Assembly (NCBI RefSeq): GCF_026212465.1
Contig: NC_080063.1
Span: forward strand, 2,172,501 to 2,236,500
Direction of reading: 5' to 3'
DNA from: Amaranthus tricolor
Lineage: Eukaryota; Streptophyta; Magnoliopsida; Caryophyllales; Amaranthaceae
DNA: 64,000 nucleotides
In this document: positions 1 to 12,816 of the stretch, piece after piece
How positions within the stretch are numbered: the stretch's first letter is position 1
Layout of the letters: every line of letters starts with the position of its first letter
Notes under the pieces: model-generated
Seen by the model: only the letters and a program-made list of their open reading frames with translations
What the model was told of the DNA's origin: nothing
Database searches by the model: none
Made by a program: the position numbers and the translations under genes

Positions 1-342
1 AAGAATTATTGGTTAATGACGAATGAACGATAAAGAATGAACAAGGATCAATGATCAATGAATAATGAACGATGAAGAATGAACAAGGATCAATGATCAA
101 TGAAGAATGAACGATGAAGAATGAACAAGGATCAATTATCAATGAAGAATGAACAATGAAGAATGAACAAGGATCAACGATCAATGAAGAAGGAACGATG
201 AAGAATGAACAAAGATCAATGATCAATGACGAATGAACGATGAAGAATGAACAAGGATCAATGATCAATGAAGAATGAACGATGAAGAATGAACAAGGAT
301 CAATGATCAATGAAGAATGAACAAGAATTAATGGTCAGTAAC
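1..342 (+). repeat. 350-bp cassette, copy 1 (cut by window edge)
   Basis: The 350-bp cassette opens with a 28-bp short unit containing AAGAATTATTGGTTAATGAC and closes with another 28-bp short unit containing AAGAATTAATGGTCAGTAAC. Between them, in fixed order, come variants GATAAAG, TAATGAACG, CAATTATC, CAACGATC, GAAGGAACG and CAAAGATC. Both short units lack one 14-mer. In this copy the first 8 bp lie outside the window and the closing unit is 315-342. A private change GAACAATGAAG is at about 148. Confidence 0.9.
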
Positions 343-1546
343 GAATGAACGATGAAGAATGAACAAGGATCAATGATCAATGACGAATGAACGATGAAGA
401 ATGAACAAGGATCAATGATGAATAAAGAAAGAACGATGAAGAATGAACAAGTAGCAATGATCAATGAAGAATGAACGATGAAGAATGAACAAGGATCAAT
501 GATCAATGACGAATGAACGATGAAGAATGAACAAGGATTAATGGTCAATGACAAATGAACGATGAAGAATGAACAAGGATCAATGATCAATGAAGAATAA
601 ACGATGAAGAATGAACAAGGATCAATGATCAATGAAGTATGAAAGATGAAGAATGAACAAGTATCAATGATCGATGAATAATGAACGATGAAGAATGAAC
701 AAAGCTCAATGATCAATGACGAATGAACGATGAAGAATGAACAAGGATCAATGATCAATGAAGAATGAACGATGAAGAATGAACAAGGATCAATAATCAA
801 TGAAGAATAAACGATGAAGAATGAATAAGGATCAATGGTCAATGACGGATGAACGATGAAGAATGAACAAGGATCAATGATCAATGAAGAATGAACGATG
901 AAGAATGAACAAGGATCAATGGTCAATGACGAATGAACGATGAAGAATGAAAAAGGATCAATGATCAATGAAGAATGAACGATGAAGAATGAACAAGGAT
1001 CAATGCTCAATGACGAATGAACGATGAAGAATGAACAAGGATCAATGATCAATGAAGAATGAACAAGAATTAATGGTCAGTAACGAATGAACGATGAAGA
1101 ATGAACAAGGATCAATGATCAATGACGAATGAACGATGAAGAATGAACAAGGATGAATGATCAATAAAGAAAGAACGATGAAGAATGAACAAGGATCAAT
1201 GATCAATGAAGAATGAACGATGAAGAATGAACAAGGATCAATGATCAATGACGAATGAACGATGAAGAATGAACAAGGATTAATGGTCAATGACAAATGA
1301 ACGATGAAGAATGAACAAGGATCAATGATCAATGAAGAATAAACGATGAAGAATGAACAAGGATCAATGATCAATGAAGAATGAACGATGAAGAATGAAC
1401 AAGGATCAATGATCGATGAATAATGAACGATGAAGAATGAACAAAGCTCAATGATCAATGACGAATGAACGATGAAGAATGAACAAGGATCAATGATCAA
1501 TGAAGAATGAACGATTAAGAATGAACAAGGATCAATGATCAATGAA

Positions 1547-1686
1547 GAATAAACAAGAATTATTGGTCAATGACGAATGAACGATGAAGAATGAACAAGG
1601 ATTAATGCTCAATGACGAATGAACGGTGAAGAATGAACAATGAAGAATGAACGATTAAGAATGAACAAGGATCATTGATCAATGAA
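1547..1686 (+). repeat. 140-bp compound block 1 (GATTAAG subtype)
   Basis: A 28-bp short unit (AAGAATTATTGGTCAATGAC), a 42-bp unit with TTAATGCTCAATG, then a 70-bp long unit holding ACGGTGAAG and GAACAATGAAG. The long unit gains two 14-mers where the short unit lost one. It ends in a 14-bp perfect palindrome, TCATTGATCAATGA (1672-1685). The fourth 14-mer of the long unit here is GAATGAACGATTAA. Confidence 0.9.
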
Positions 1687-1896
1687 GAATGAACGATGAA
1701 GAATGAACAAGGATCAATGATCAATGACGAATGAACGATGAAGAATGAACAAGGATCAATGATCAATGAAGAATTAACGATGAAGAATGAACAAGGATCA
1801 ATGATCAATGAAGAATAAACGATGAAGAATGAACAAGGATCAATGGTTAATGACGAATGAACGATGAAAAATGAACAAGGATCAATGATCAATGAA

Positions 1897-1931
1897 GAAT
1901 GAACGATGAAGAATGAACAAGGATCAATGAA
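1897..1931 (+). repeat. 35-bp unit, one heptamer deleted
   Basis: The unit runs AAGGATCAATGAA straight into the next unit, so the CAATGAT heptamer is missing. It is one of only two half-14-mer length changes I found, and it shows that the heptamer is a real building block of the array. Confidence 0.92.
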
Positions 1932-2071
1932 GAATAAACAAGAATTATTGGTCAATGACGAATGAACGATGAAGAATGAACAAGGATTAATGCTCAATGA
2001 CGAATGAACGGTGAAGAATGAACAATGAAGAATGAACGATGAAGAATGAACAAGGATCATTGATCAATGAA
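1932..2071 (+). repeat. 140-bp compound block 2
   Basis: Follows directly on the 35-bp unit at 1897-1931, only 385 bp after block 1. The long unit has the plain GATGAAG form. Confidence 0.9.
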
Positions 2072-2645
2072 GAATGAACGATGAAGAATGAATAAGGATC
2101 AATGATCAATGACGAATGAACGATGAAGAATGAACAAGGATCAATGATCAATGAAGAATTAACGATGAAGAATGAACAAGGATCAATGATCAATGAAGAA
2201 TGAACGATGAAGAATGAACAAGGATCAATTATCAATGAAGAATGAACGATGAAGAATGAACAAGGATCAACGATCAATGAAGAAGGAACGATGAAGAATG
2301 AACAAGGATCAATGATCAATGAAGAATTAACGATGAAGAATGAACAAGGATCAATGATCAATGAAGAATGAACAAGAATTAATGGTCAGTAACGAATGAA
2401 CGATGAAGAATGAACAAGGATCAATGATCAATGAAGAATAAACGATGAAGAATGAACAAGGATCAATGATCAATGAAGAATGAACGATGAAGAATGAACA
2501 AGGATCAATTATCGATGAATAATGAACGATGAAGAATGAACAAAGCTCAATGATCAATGACGAATGAACGATGAAGAATGAACAAGGATCAATGATCAAT
2601 GAAGAATGAACGATTAAGAATGAACAAGGATCAATGATCAATGAA

Positions 2646-2785
2646 GAATAAACAAGAATTATTGGTCAATGACGAATGAACGATGAAGAATGAACAAGGA
2701 TTAATGCTCAATGACGAATGAACGGTGAAGAATGAACAATGAAGAATAAACGATGAAGAATGAACAAGGATCATTGATCAATGAA
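2646..2785 (+). repeat. 140-bp compound block 3 (GAATAAACG subtype)
   Basis: The long unit has GAATAAACG in place of GAATGAACG, a subtype shared with the blocks at 4550 and 8407, which all precede 350-bp cassettes. Confidence 0.9.
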
Positions 2786-2995
2786 GAATGAACGATGAAG
2801 AATGAACAAGGATCAATGATCAATGACGAATGAACGATGAAGAATGAACAAGGATCAATGATCAATGAAGAATTAACGATGAAGAATGAACAAGGATCAA
2901 TGATCAATGAAGAATAAACGATGAAGAATGAACAAGGATCAATGGTTAATGACGAATGAACGATGAAGAATGAACAAGGATCAATGATCAATGAA

Positions 2996-3345
2996 GAATA
3001 AACAAGAATTATTGGTTAATGACGAATGAACGATAAAGAATGAACAAGGATCAATGATCAATGAATAATGAACGATGAAGAATGAACAAGGATCAATGAT
3101 CAATGAAGAATGAACGATGAAGAATGAACAAGGATCAATTATCAATGAAGAATGAACGATGAAGAATGAACAAGGATCAACGATCAATGAAGAAGGAACG
3201 ATGAAGAATGAACAAAGATCAATGATCAATGACGAATGAACGATGAAGAATGAACAAGGATCAATGATCAATGAAGAATGAACGATGAAGAATGAACAAG
3301 GATCAATGATCAATGAAGAATGAACAAGAATTAATGGTCAGTAAC
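2996..3345 (+). repeat. 350-bp cassette, copy 2
   Basis: Starts 3,003 bp after copy 1, an odd multiple of 7 because a 35-bp unit lies between them. Opening unit 2996-3023, closing unit 3318-3345. The order of internal variants is intact. Confidence 0.92.
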
Positions 3346-4549
3346 GAATGAACGATGAAGAATGAACAAGGATCAATGATCAATGACGAATGAACGATGA
3401 AGAATGAACAAGGATCAATGATGAATAAAGAAAGAACGATGAAGAATGAACAAGTAGCAATGATCAATGAAGAATGAACGATGAAGAATGAACAAGGATC
3501 AATGATCAATGACGAATGAACGATGAAGAATGAACAAGGATTAATGGTCAATGACAAATGAACGATGAAGAATGAACAAGGATCAATGATCAATGAAGAA
3601 TAAACGATGAAGAATGAACAAGGATCAATGATCAATGAAGTATGAAAGATGAAGAATGAACAAGTATCAATGATCGATAAATAATGAACGATGAAGAATG
3701 AACAAAGCTCAATGATCAATGACGAATGAACGATGAAGAATGAACAAGGATCAATGATCAATGAAGAATGAACGATGAAGAATGAACAAGGATCAATAAT
3801 CAATGAAGAATAAACGATGAAGAATGAATAAGGATCAATGGTCAATGACGGATGAACGATGAAGAATGAACAAGGATCAATGATCAATGAAGAATGAACG
3901 ATGAAGAATGAACAAGGATCAATGGTCAATGACGAATGAACGATGAAGAATGAAAAAGGATCAATGATCAATGAAGAATGAACGATGAAGAATGAACAAG
4001 GATCAATGCTCAATGACGAATGAACGATGAAGAATGAACAAGGATCAATGATCAATGAAGAATGAACAAGAATTAATGGTCAGTAACGAATGAACGATGA
4101 AGAATGAACAAGGATCAATGATCAATGACGAATGAACGATGAAGAATGAACAAGGATGAATGATCAATAAAGAAAGAACGATGAAGAATGAACAAGGATC
4201 AATGATCAATGAAGAATGAACGATGAAGAATGAACAAGGATCAATGATCAATGACGAATGAACGATGAAGAATAAACAAGGATTAATGGTCAATGACAAA
4301 TGAACGATGAAGAATGAACAAGGATCAATGATCAATGAAGAATAAACGATGAAGAATGAACAAGGATCAATGATCAATGAAGAATGAACGATGAAGAATG
4401 AACAAGGATCAATTATCGATGAATAATGAACGATGAAGAATGAACAAAGCTCAATGATCAATGACGAATGAACGATGAAGAATGAACAAGGATCAATGAT
4501 CAATGAAGAATGAACGATTAAGAATGAACAAGGATCAATGATCAATGAA

Positions 4550-4689
4550 GAATAAACAAGAATTATTGGTCAATGACGAATGAACGATGAAGAATGAACA
4601 AGGATTAATGCTCAATGACGAATGAACGGTGAAGAATGAACAATGAAGAATAAACGATGAAGAATGAACAAGGATCATTGATCAATGAA
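4550..4689 (+). repeat. 140-bp compound block 4 (GAATAAACG subtype)
   Basis: 1,904 bp after block 3 and of the same subtype, matching the 1,904-bp cassette spacing. Confidence 0.9.
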
Positions 4690-4899
4690 GAATGAACGAT
4701 GAAGAATGAACAAGGATCAATGATCAATGACGAATGAACGATGAAGAATGAACAAGGATCAATGATCAATGAAGAATTAACGATGAAGAATGAACAAGGA
4801 TCAATGATCAATGAAGAATAAACGATGAAGAATGAACAAGGATCAATGGTTAATGACGAATGAACGATGAAAAATGAACAAGGATCAATGATCAATGAA

Positions 4900-5249
4900 G
4901 AATAAACAAGAATTATTGGTTAATGACGAATGAACGATAAAGAATGAACAAGGATCAATGATCAATGAATAATGAACGATGAAGAATGAACAAGGATCAA
5001 TGATCAATGAAGAATGAACGATGAAGAATGAACAAGGATCAATTATCAATGAAGAATGAACGATGAAGAATGAACAAGGATCAACGATCAATGAAGAAGG
5101 AACGATGAAGAATGAACAAAGATCAATGATCAATGACGAATGAACGATGAAGAATGAACAAGGATCAATGATCAATGAAGAATGAACGATGAAGAATGAA
5201 CAAGGATCAATGATCAATGAAGAATGAACAAGAATTAATGGTCAGTAAC
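4900..5249 (+). repeat. 350-bp cassette, copy 3
   Basis: Starts 1,904 bp (14 x 136) after copy 2 and is preceded by GAAAAATGAAC at about 4,868. Opening unit 4900-4927, closing unit 5222-5249. Confidence 0.92.
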
Positions 5250-6173
5250 GAATGAACGATGAAGAATGAACAAGGATCAATGATCAATGACGAATGAACG
5301 ATGAAGAATGAACAAGGATCAATGATGAATAAAGAAAGAACGATGAAGAATGAACAAGTAGCAATGATCAATGAAGAATGAACGATGAAGAATGAACAAG
5401 GATCAATGATCAATGACGAATGAACGATGAAGAATGAACAAGGATTAATGGTCAATGACAAATGAACGATGAAGAATGAACAAGGATCAATGATCAATGA
5501 AGAATAAACGATGAAGAATGAACAAGGATCAATGATCAATGAAGTATGAAAGATGAAGAATGAACAAGGATCAATGATCGATGAATAATGAACGATGAAG
5601 AATGAACAAAGCTCAATGATCAATGACGAATGAACGATGAAGAATGAACAAGGATCAATGATCAATGAAGAATGAACGATGAAGAATGAACAAGGATCAA
5701 TAATCAATGAAGAATAAACGATGAAGAATGAATAAGGATCAATGGTCAATGACGGATGAACGATGAAGAATGAACAAGGATCAATGATCAATGAAGAATG
5801 AACGATGAAGAATGAACAAGGATCAATGGTCAATGACGAATGAACGATGAAGAATGAAAAAGGATCAATGATCAATGAAGAATGAACGATGAAGAATGAA
5901 CAAGGATCAATGCTCAATGACGAATGAACGATGAAGAATGAACAAGGATCAATGATCAATGAAGAATGAACGATAAAGAATGAACAAGGATCAATGATCA
6001 ATGAAGAATGAACGATGAAGAATGAACAAGGATCAATGGTCAATGACGAATGAACGATGAAGAATGAACAAGTATCAATGGTTAATGACGAATGAACGAT
6101 GAAAAATGAACAAGGATCAATGATCAATGAAGAATGAACGATGAAGAATGAACAAGGATCAATGATCAATGAA

Positions 6174-6313
6174 GAATAAACAAGAATTATTGGTCAATGA
6201 CGAATGAACGATGAAGAATGAACAAGGATTAATGCTCAATGACGAATGAACGGTGAAGAATGAACAATGAAGAATGAACGATGAAGAATGAACAAGGATC
6301 ATTGATCAATGAA
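6174..6313 (+). repeat. 140-bp compound block 5
   Basis: Plain GATGAAG long unit. It follows a stretch with AAGTATCAATGGTTAATG (near 6,070) that recurs before many later blocks. Confidence 0.9.
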
Positions 6314-7097
6314 GAATGAACGATGAAGAATGAATAAGGATCAATGATCAATGACGAATGAACGATGAAGAATGAACAAGGATCAATGATCAATGAAGAA
6401 TTAACGATGAAGAATGAACAAGGATCAATGATCAATGAAGAATGAACGATGAAGAATGAACAAGGATCAATTATCAATGAAGAATGAACGATGAAGAATG
6501 AACAAGGATCAACGATCAATGAAGAAGGAACGATGAAGAATGAACAAGGATCAATGATCAATGAAGAATGAACGATGAAGAATGAACAAGGATCAATGAT
6601 CAATGAAGAATGAACAAGAATTAATGGTCAGTAACGAATGAACGATGAAGAATGAACAAGGATCAATGATCAATGACGAATGAACGATGAAGAATGAACA
6701 AGGATGAATGATCAATAAAGAAAGAACGATGAAGAATGAACAAGGATCAATGATCAATGAAGAATGAACGATGAAGAATGAACAAGGATCAATGATCAAT
6801 GACGAATGAACGATGAAGAATGAACAAGGATTAATGGTCAATGACAAATGAACGATGAAGAATGAACAAGGATCAACGATCAATGAAGAATAAACGATGA
6901 AGAATGAACAAGGATCAATGATCAATGAAGAATGAACGATGAAGAATGAACAAGGATCAATGATCGATGAATAATGAACGATGAAGAATGAACAAAGCTC
7001 AATGATCAATGACGAATGAACGATGAAGAATGAACAAGGATCAATGATCAATGAAGAATGAACGATTAAGAATGAACAAGGATCAATGATCAATGAA

Positions 7098-7237
7098 GAA
7101 TAAACAAGAATTATTGGTCAATGACGAATGAACGATGAAGAATGAACAAGGATTAATGCTCAATGACGAATGAACGGTGAAGAATGAACAATGAAGAATG
7201 AACGATTAAGAATGAACAAGGATCATTGATCAATGAA
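7098..7237 (+). repeat. 140-bp compound block 6 (GATTAAG subtype)
   Basis: Same subtype and surroundings as block 1, 5,551 bp earlier. The two regions are homologous and share the 35-bp unit that follows. Confidence 0.9.
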
Positions 7238-7447
7238 GAATGAACGATGAAGAATGAACAAGGATCAATGATCAATGACGAATGAACGATGAAGAATGAA
7301 CAAGGATCAATGATCAATGAAGAATTAACGATGAAGAATGAACAAGGATCAATGATCAATGAAGAATAAACGATGAAGAATGAACAAGGATCAATGGTTA
7401 ATGACGAATGAACGATGAAAAATGAACAAGGATCAATGATCAATGAA

Positions 7448-7482
7448 GAATGAACGATGAAGAATGAACAAGGATCAATGAA
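7448..7482 (+). repeat. 35-bp unit, second copy
   Basis: Same deletion in the same surroundings as 1897-1931, exactly 5,551 bp away. It is best read as one event copied by a later segmental duplication, not two independent deletions. Confidence 0.92.
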
Positions 7483-7622
7483 GAATAAACAAGAATTATT
7501 GGTCAATGACGAATGAACGATGAAGAATGAACAAGGATTAATGCTCAATGACGAATGAACGGTGAAGAATGAACAATGAAGAATGAACGATGAAGAATGA
7601 ACAAGGATCATTGATCAATGAA
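7483..7622 (+). repeat. 140-bp compound block 7
   Basis: Follows directly on the 35-bp unit at 7448-7482, as block 2 follows 1897-1931. Confidence 0.9.
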
Positions 7623-8406
7623 GAATGAACGATGAAGAATGAATAAGGATCAATGATCAATGACGAATGAACGATGAAGAATGAACAAGGATCAATGATC
7701 AATGAAGAATTAACGATGAAGAATGAACAAGGATCAATGATCAATGAAGAATGAACGATGAAGAATGAACAAGGATCAATTATCAATGAAGAATGAACGA
7801 TGAAGAATGAACAAGGATCAACGATCAATGAAGAAGGAACGATGAAGAATGAACAAGGATCAATGATCAATGAAGAATTAACGATGAAGAATGAACAAGG
7901 ATCAATGATCAATGAAGAATGAACAAGAATTAATGGTCAGTAACGAATGAACGATGAAGAATGAACAAGGATCAATGATCAATGACGAATGAACGATGAA
8001 GAATGAACAAGGATGAATGATCAATAAAGAAAGAACGATGAAGAATGAACAAGGATCAATGATCAATGAAGAATGAACGATGAAGAATGAACAAGGATCA
8101 ATGATCAATGACGAATGAACGATGAAGAATAAACAAGGATTAATGGTCAATGACAAATGAACGATGAAGAATGAACAAGGATCAATGATCAATGAAGAAT
8201 AAACGATGAAGAATGAACAAGGATCAATGATCAATGAAGAATGAACGATGAAGAATGAACAAGGATCAATGATCGATGAATAATGAACGATGAAGAATGA
8301 ACAAAGCTCAATGATCAATGACGAATGAACGATGAAGAATGAACAAGGATCAATGATCAATGAAGAATGAACGATTAAGAATGAACAAGGATCAATGATC
8401 AATGAA

Positions 8407-8546
8407 GAATAAACAAGAATTATTGGTCAATGACGAATGAACGATGAAGAATGAACAAGGATTAATGCTCAATGACGAATGAACGGTGAAGAATGAACAA
8501 TGAAGAATAAACGATGAAGAATGAACAAGGATCATTGATCAATGAA
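8407..8546 (+). repeat. 140-bp compound block 8 (GAATAAACG subtype)
   Basis: Third member of the GAATAAACG subtype, just before cassette copy 4. Confidence 0.9.
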
Positions 8547-8756
8547 GAATGAACGATGAAGAATGAACAAGGATCAATGATCAATGACGAATGAACGATG
8601 AAGAATGAACAAGGATCAATGATCAATGAAGAATTAACGATGAAGAATGAACAAGGATCAATGATCAATGAAGAATAAACGATGAAGAATGAACAAGGAT
8701 CAATGGTTAATGACGAATGAACGATGAAGAATGAACAAGGATCAATGATCAATGAA

Positions 8757-9106
8757 GAATAAACAAGAATTATTGGTTAATGACGAATGAACGATAAAGA
8801 ATGAACAAGGATCAATGATCAATGAATAATGAACGATGAAGAATGAACAAGGATCAATGATCAATGAAGAATGAACGATGAAGAATGAACAAGGATCAAT
8901 TATCAATGAAGAATGAACGATGAAGAATGAACAAGGATCAACGATCAATGAAGAAGGAACGATGAAGAATGAACAAAGATCAATGATCAATGACGAATGA
9001 ACGATGAAGAATGAACAAGGATCAATGATCAATGAAGAATGAACGATGAAGAATGAACAAGGATCAATGATCAATGAAGAATGAACAAGAATTAATGGTC
9101 AGTAAC
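8757..9106 (+). repeat. 350-bp cassette, copy 4
   Basis: Starts 3,857 bp after copy 3; this interval contains the second 35-bp unit, so it is an odd multiple of 7. The closing unit is 9079-9106. Its right part seeds the 994-bp tandem duplication that follows. Confidence 0.92.
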
Positions 9107-10850
9107 GAATGAACGATGAAGAATGAACAAGGATCAATGATCAATGACGAATGAACGATGAAGAATGAACAAGGATCAATGATGAATAAAGAAAGAACGA
9201 TGAAGAATGAACAAGTAGCAATGATCAATGAAGAATGAACGATGAAGAATGAACAAGGATCAATGATCAATGACGAATGAACGATGAAGAATGAACAAGG
9301 ATTAATGGTCAATGACAAATGAACGATGAAGAATGAACAAGGATCAATGATCAATGAAGAATAAACGATGAAGAATGAACAAGGATCAATGATCAATGAA
9401 GTATGAAAGATCAAGAATGAACAAGGATCAATGATCGATGAATAATGAACGATGAAGAATGAACAAAGCTCAATGATCAATGACGAATGAACGATGAAGA
9501 ATGAACAAGGATCAATGATCAATGAAGAATGAACGATGAAGAATGAACAAGGATCAATAATCAATGAAGAATAAACGATGAAGAATGAATAAGGATCAAT
9601 GGTCAATGACGGATGAACGATGAAGAATGAACAAGAATCAATGATCAATGAAGAATGAACGATGAAGAATGAACAAGGATCAATGGTCAATGACGAATGA
9701 ACGATGAAGAATGAACAAGGATCAATGATCAATGAAGAATGAACGATGAAGAATCAACAAGGATCAATGCTCAATGACGAATGAACGATGAAGAATGAAC
9801 AAGGATCAATGATCAATGAAGAATGAACGATAAAGAATGAACAAGGATCAATGATCAATGAAGAATGAACGATGAAGAATGAACAAGGATCAATTATCAA
9901 TGAAGAATGAACGATGAAGAATGAACAAGGATCAACGATCAATGAAGAAGGAACGATGAAGAATGAACAAAGATCAATGATCAATGACGAATGAACGATG
10001 AAGAATGAACAAGGATCAATGATCAATGAAGAATGAACGATGAAGAATGAACAAGGATCAATGATCAATGAAGAATGAACAAGAATTAATGGTCAGTAAC
10101 GAATGAACGATGAAGAATGAACAAGGATCAATGATCAATGACGAATGAACGATGAAGAATGAACAAGGATCAATGATGAATAAAGAAAGAACGATGAAGA
10201 ATGAACAAGTAGCAATGATCAATGAAGAATGAACGATGAAGAATGAACAAGGATCAATGATCAATGACGAATGAACGATGAAGAATGAACAAGGATTAAT
10301 GGTCAATGACAAATGAACGATGAAGAATGAACAAGGATCAATGATCAATGAAGAATAAACGATGAAGAATGAACAAGGATCAATGATCAATGAAGTATGA
10401 AAGATCAAGAATGAACAAGGATCAATGATCGATGAATAATGAACGATGAAGAATGAACAAAGCTCAATGATCAATGACGAATGAACGATGAAGAATGAAC
10501 AAGGATCAATGATCAATGAAGAATGAACGATGAAGAATGAACAAGGATCAATAATCAATGAAGAATAAACGATGAAGAATGAATAAGGATCAATGGTCAA
10601 TGACGGATGAACGATGAAGAATGAACAAGAATCAATGATCAATGAAGAATGAACGATGAAGAATGAACAAGGATCAATGGTCAATGACGAATGAACGATG
10701 AAGAATGAACAAGGATCAATGATCAATGAAGAATGAACGATGAAGAATGAACAAGGATCAATGCTCAATGACGAATGAACGATGAAGAATGAACAAGGAT
10801 CAATGATCAATGAAGAATGAACGATAAAGAATGAACAAGGATCAATGATC
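8860..10850 (+). repeat. 994-bp tandem duplication
   Basis: Two copies offset by 994 bp (14 x 71). They share the rare variants AAAGATCAAGAATG (about 9,407 and 10,401) and AACAAGAATCAATG (about 9,630 and 10,624), and closing units at 9079 and 10073. One difference is GAATCAACAAGG near 9,756 against GAATGAACAAGG. Edges are approximate. Confidence 0.85.
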
Positions 10851-11024
10851 AATGAAAAATGAACGATGAAGAATGAACAAGGATCAATGGTCAATGACGA
10901 ATGAACGATGAAGAATGAACAAGTATCAATGGTTAATGACGAATGAACGATGAAAAATGAACAAGGATCAATGATCAATGAAGAATGAACGATGAAGAAT
11001 GAACAAGGATCAATGATCAATGAA

Positions 11025-11164
11025 GAATAAACAAGAATTATTGGTCAATGAAGAATGAACGATGAAGAATGAACAAGGATTAATGCTCAATGACGAATGA
11101 ACGGTGAAGAATGAACAATGAAGAATGAACGATGAAGAATGAACAAGGATCATTGATCAATGAA
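11025..11164 (+). repeat. 140-bp compound block 9
   Basis: The short unit ends TCAATGAA instead of TCAATGAC (near 11,050), a private change. Left anchor of the 1,652-bp duplication. Confidence 0.9.
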
Positions 11165-11948
11165 GAATGAACGATGAAGAATGAATAAGGATCAATGATC
11201 AATGACGAATGAACGATGAAGAATGAACAAGGATCAATGATCAATGAAGAATTAACGATGAAGAATGAACAAGGATCAATGATCAATGAAGAATGAACGA
11301 TGAAGAATGAACAAGGATCAATTATCAATGAAGAATGAACGATGAAGAATGAACAAGGATCAACGATCAATGAAGAAGGAACGATGAAGAATGAACAAGG
11401 ATCAATGATCAATGAAGAATGAACGATGAAGAATGAACAAGGATCAATGATCAATGAAGAATGAACAAGAATTAATGGTCAGTAACGAATGAACGATGAA
11501 GAATGAACAAGGATCAATGATCAATGACGAATGAACGATGAAGAATGAACAAGGATGAATGATCAATAAAGAAAGAACGATGAAGAATGAACAAGGATCA
11601 ATGATCAATGAAGAATGAACGATGAAGAATGAACAAGGATCAATGATCAATGACGAATGAACGATGAAGAATGAACAAGGATTAATGGTCAATGACAAAT
11701 GAACGATGAAGAATGAACAAGGATCAATGATCAATGAAGAATAAACGATGAAGAATGAACAAGGATCAATGATCAATGAAGAATGAACGATGAAGAATGA
11801 ACAAGGATCAATGATCGATGAATAATGAACGATGAAGAATGAACAAAGCTCAATGATCAATGACGAATGAACGATGAAGAATGAACAAGGATCAATGATC
11901 AATGAAGAATGAACGATTAAGAATGAACAAGGATCAATGATCAATGAA

Positions 11949-12088
11949 GAATAAACAAGAATTATTGGTCAATGACGAATGAACGATGAAGAATGAACAA
12001 GGATTAATGCTCAATGACGAATGAACGGTGAAGAATGAACAATGAAGAATGAACGATTAAGAATGAACAAGGATCATTGATCAATGAA
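11949..12088 (+). repeat. 140-bp compound block 10 (GATTAAG subtype)
   Basis: Pairs with block 12, 1,652 bp downstream, in both subtype and surroundings. Confidence 0.9.
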
Positions 12089-12676
12089 GAATGAACGATG
12101 AAGAATGAACAAGGATCAATGATCAATGACGAATGAACGATGAAGAATGAACAAGGATCAATGATCAATGAAGAATTAACGATGAAGAATGAACAAGGAT
12201 CAATGATCAATGAAGAATAAACGATGAAGAATGAACAAGGATCAATGGTTAATGACGAATGAACGATGAAGAATGAACAAGGATCAATGATCAATGAAGA
12301 ATGAACGATGAAGAATGAACAAGGATCAATCGTCAATGACGAATGAACGATGAAGAATGAACAAGGATCAATGATCAATGAAGAATGAACGATGAAGAAT
12401 GAACAAGGATCAATGCTCAATGACGAATGAACGATGAAGAATGAACAAGGATCAATGATCAATGAAGAATGAACGATAAAGAATGAACAAGGATCAATGA
12501 TCAATGAAGAATGAACGATGAAGAATGAACAAGGATCAATGGTCAATGACGAATGAACGATGAAGAATGAACAAGTATCAATGGTTAATGACGAATGAAC
12601 GATGAAAAATGAACAAGGATCAATGATCAATGAAGAATGAACGATGAAGAATGAACAAGGATCAATGATCAATGAA

Positions 12677-12816
12677 GAATAAACAAGAATTATTGGTCAA
12701 TGACGAATGAACGATGAAGAATGAACAAGGATTAATGCTCAATGACGAATGAACGGTGAAGAATGAACAATGAAGAATGAACGATGAAGAATGAACAAGG
12801 ATCATTGATCAATGAA
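12677..12816 (+). repeat. 140-bp compound block 11
   Basis: Exactly 1,652 bp after block 9. The short unit has the usual TCAATGAC ending. Confidence 0.9.
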
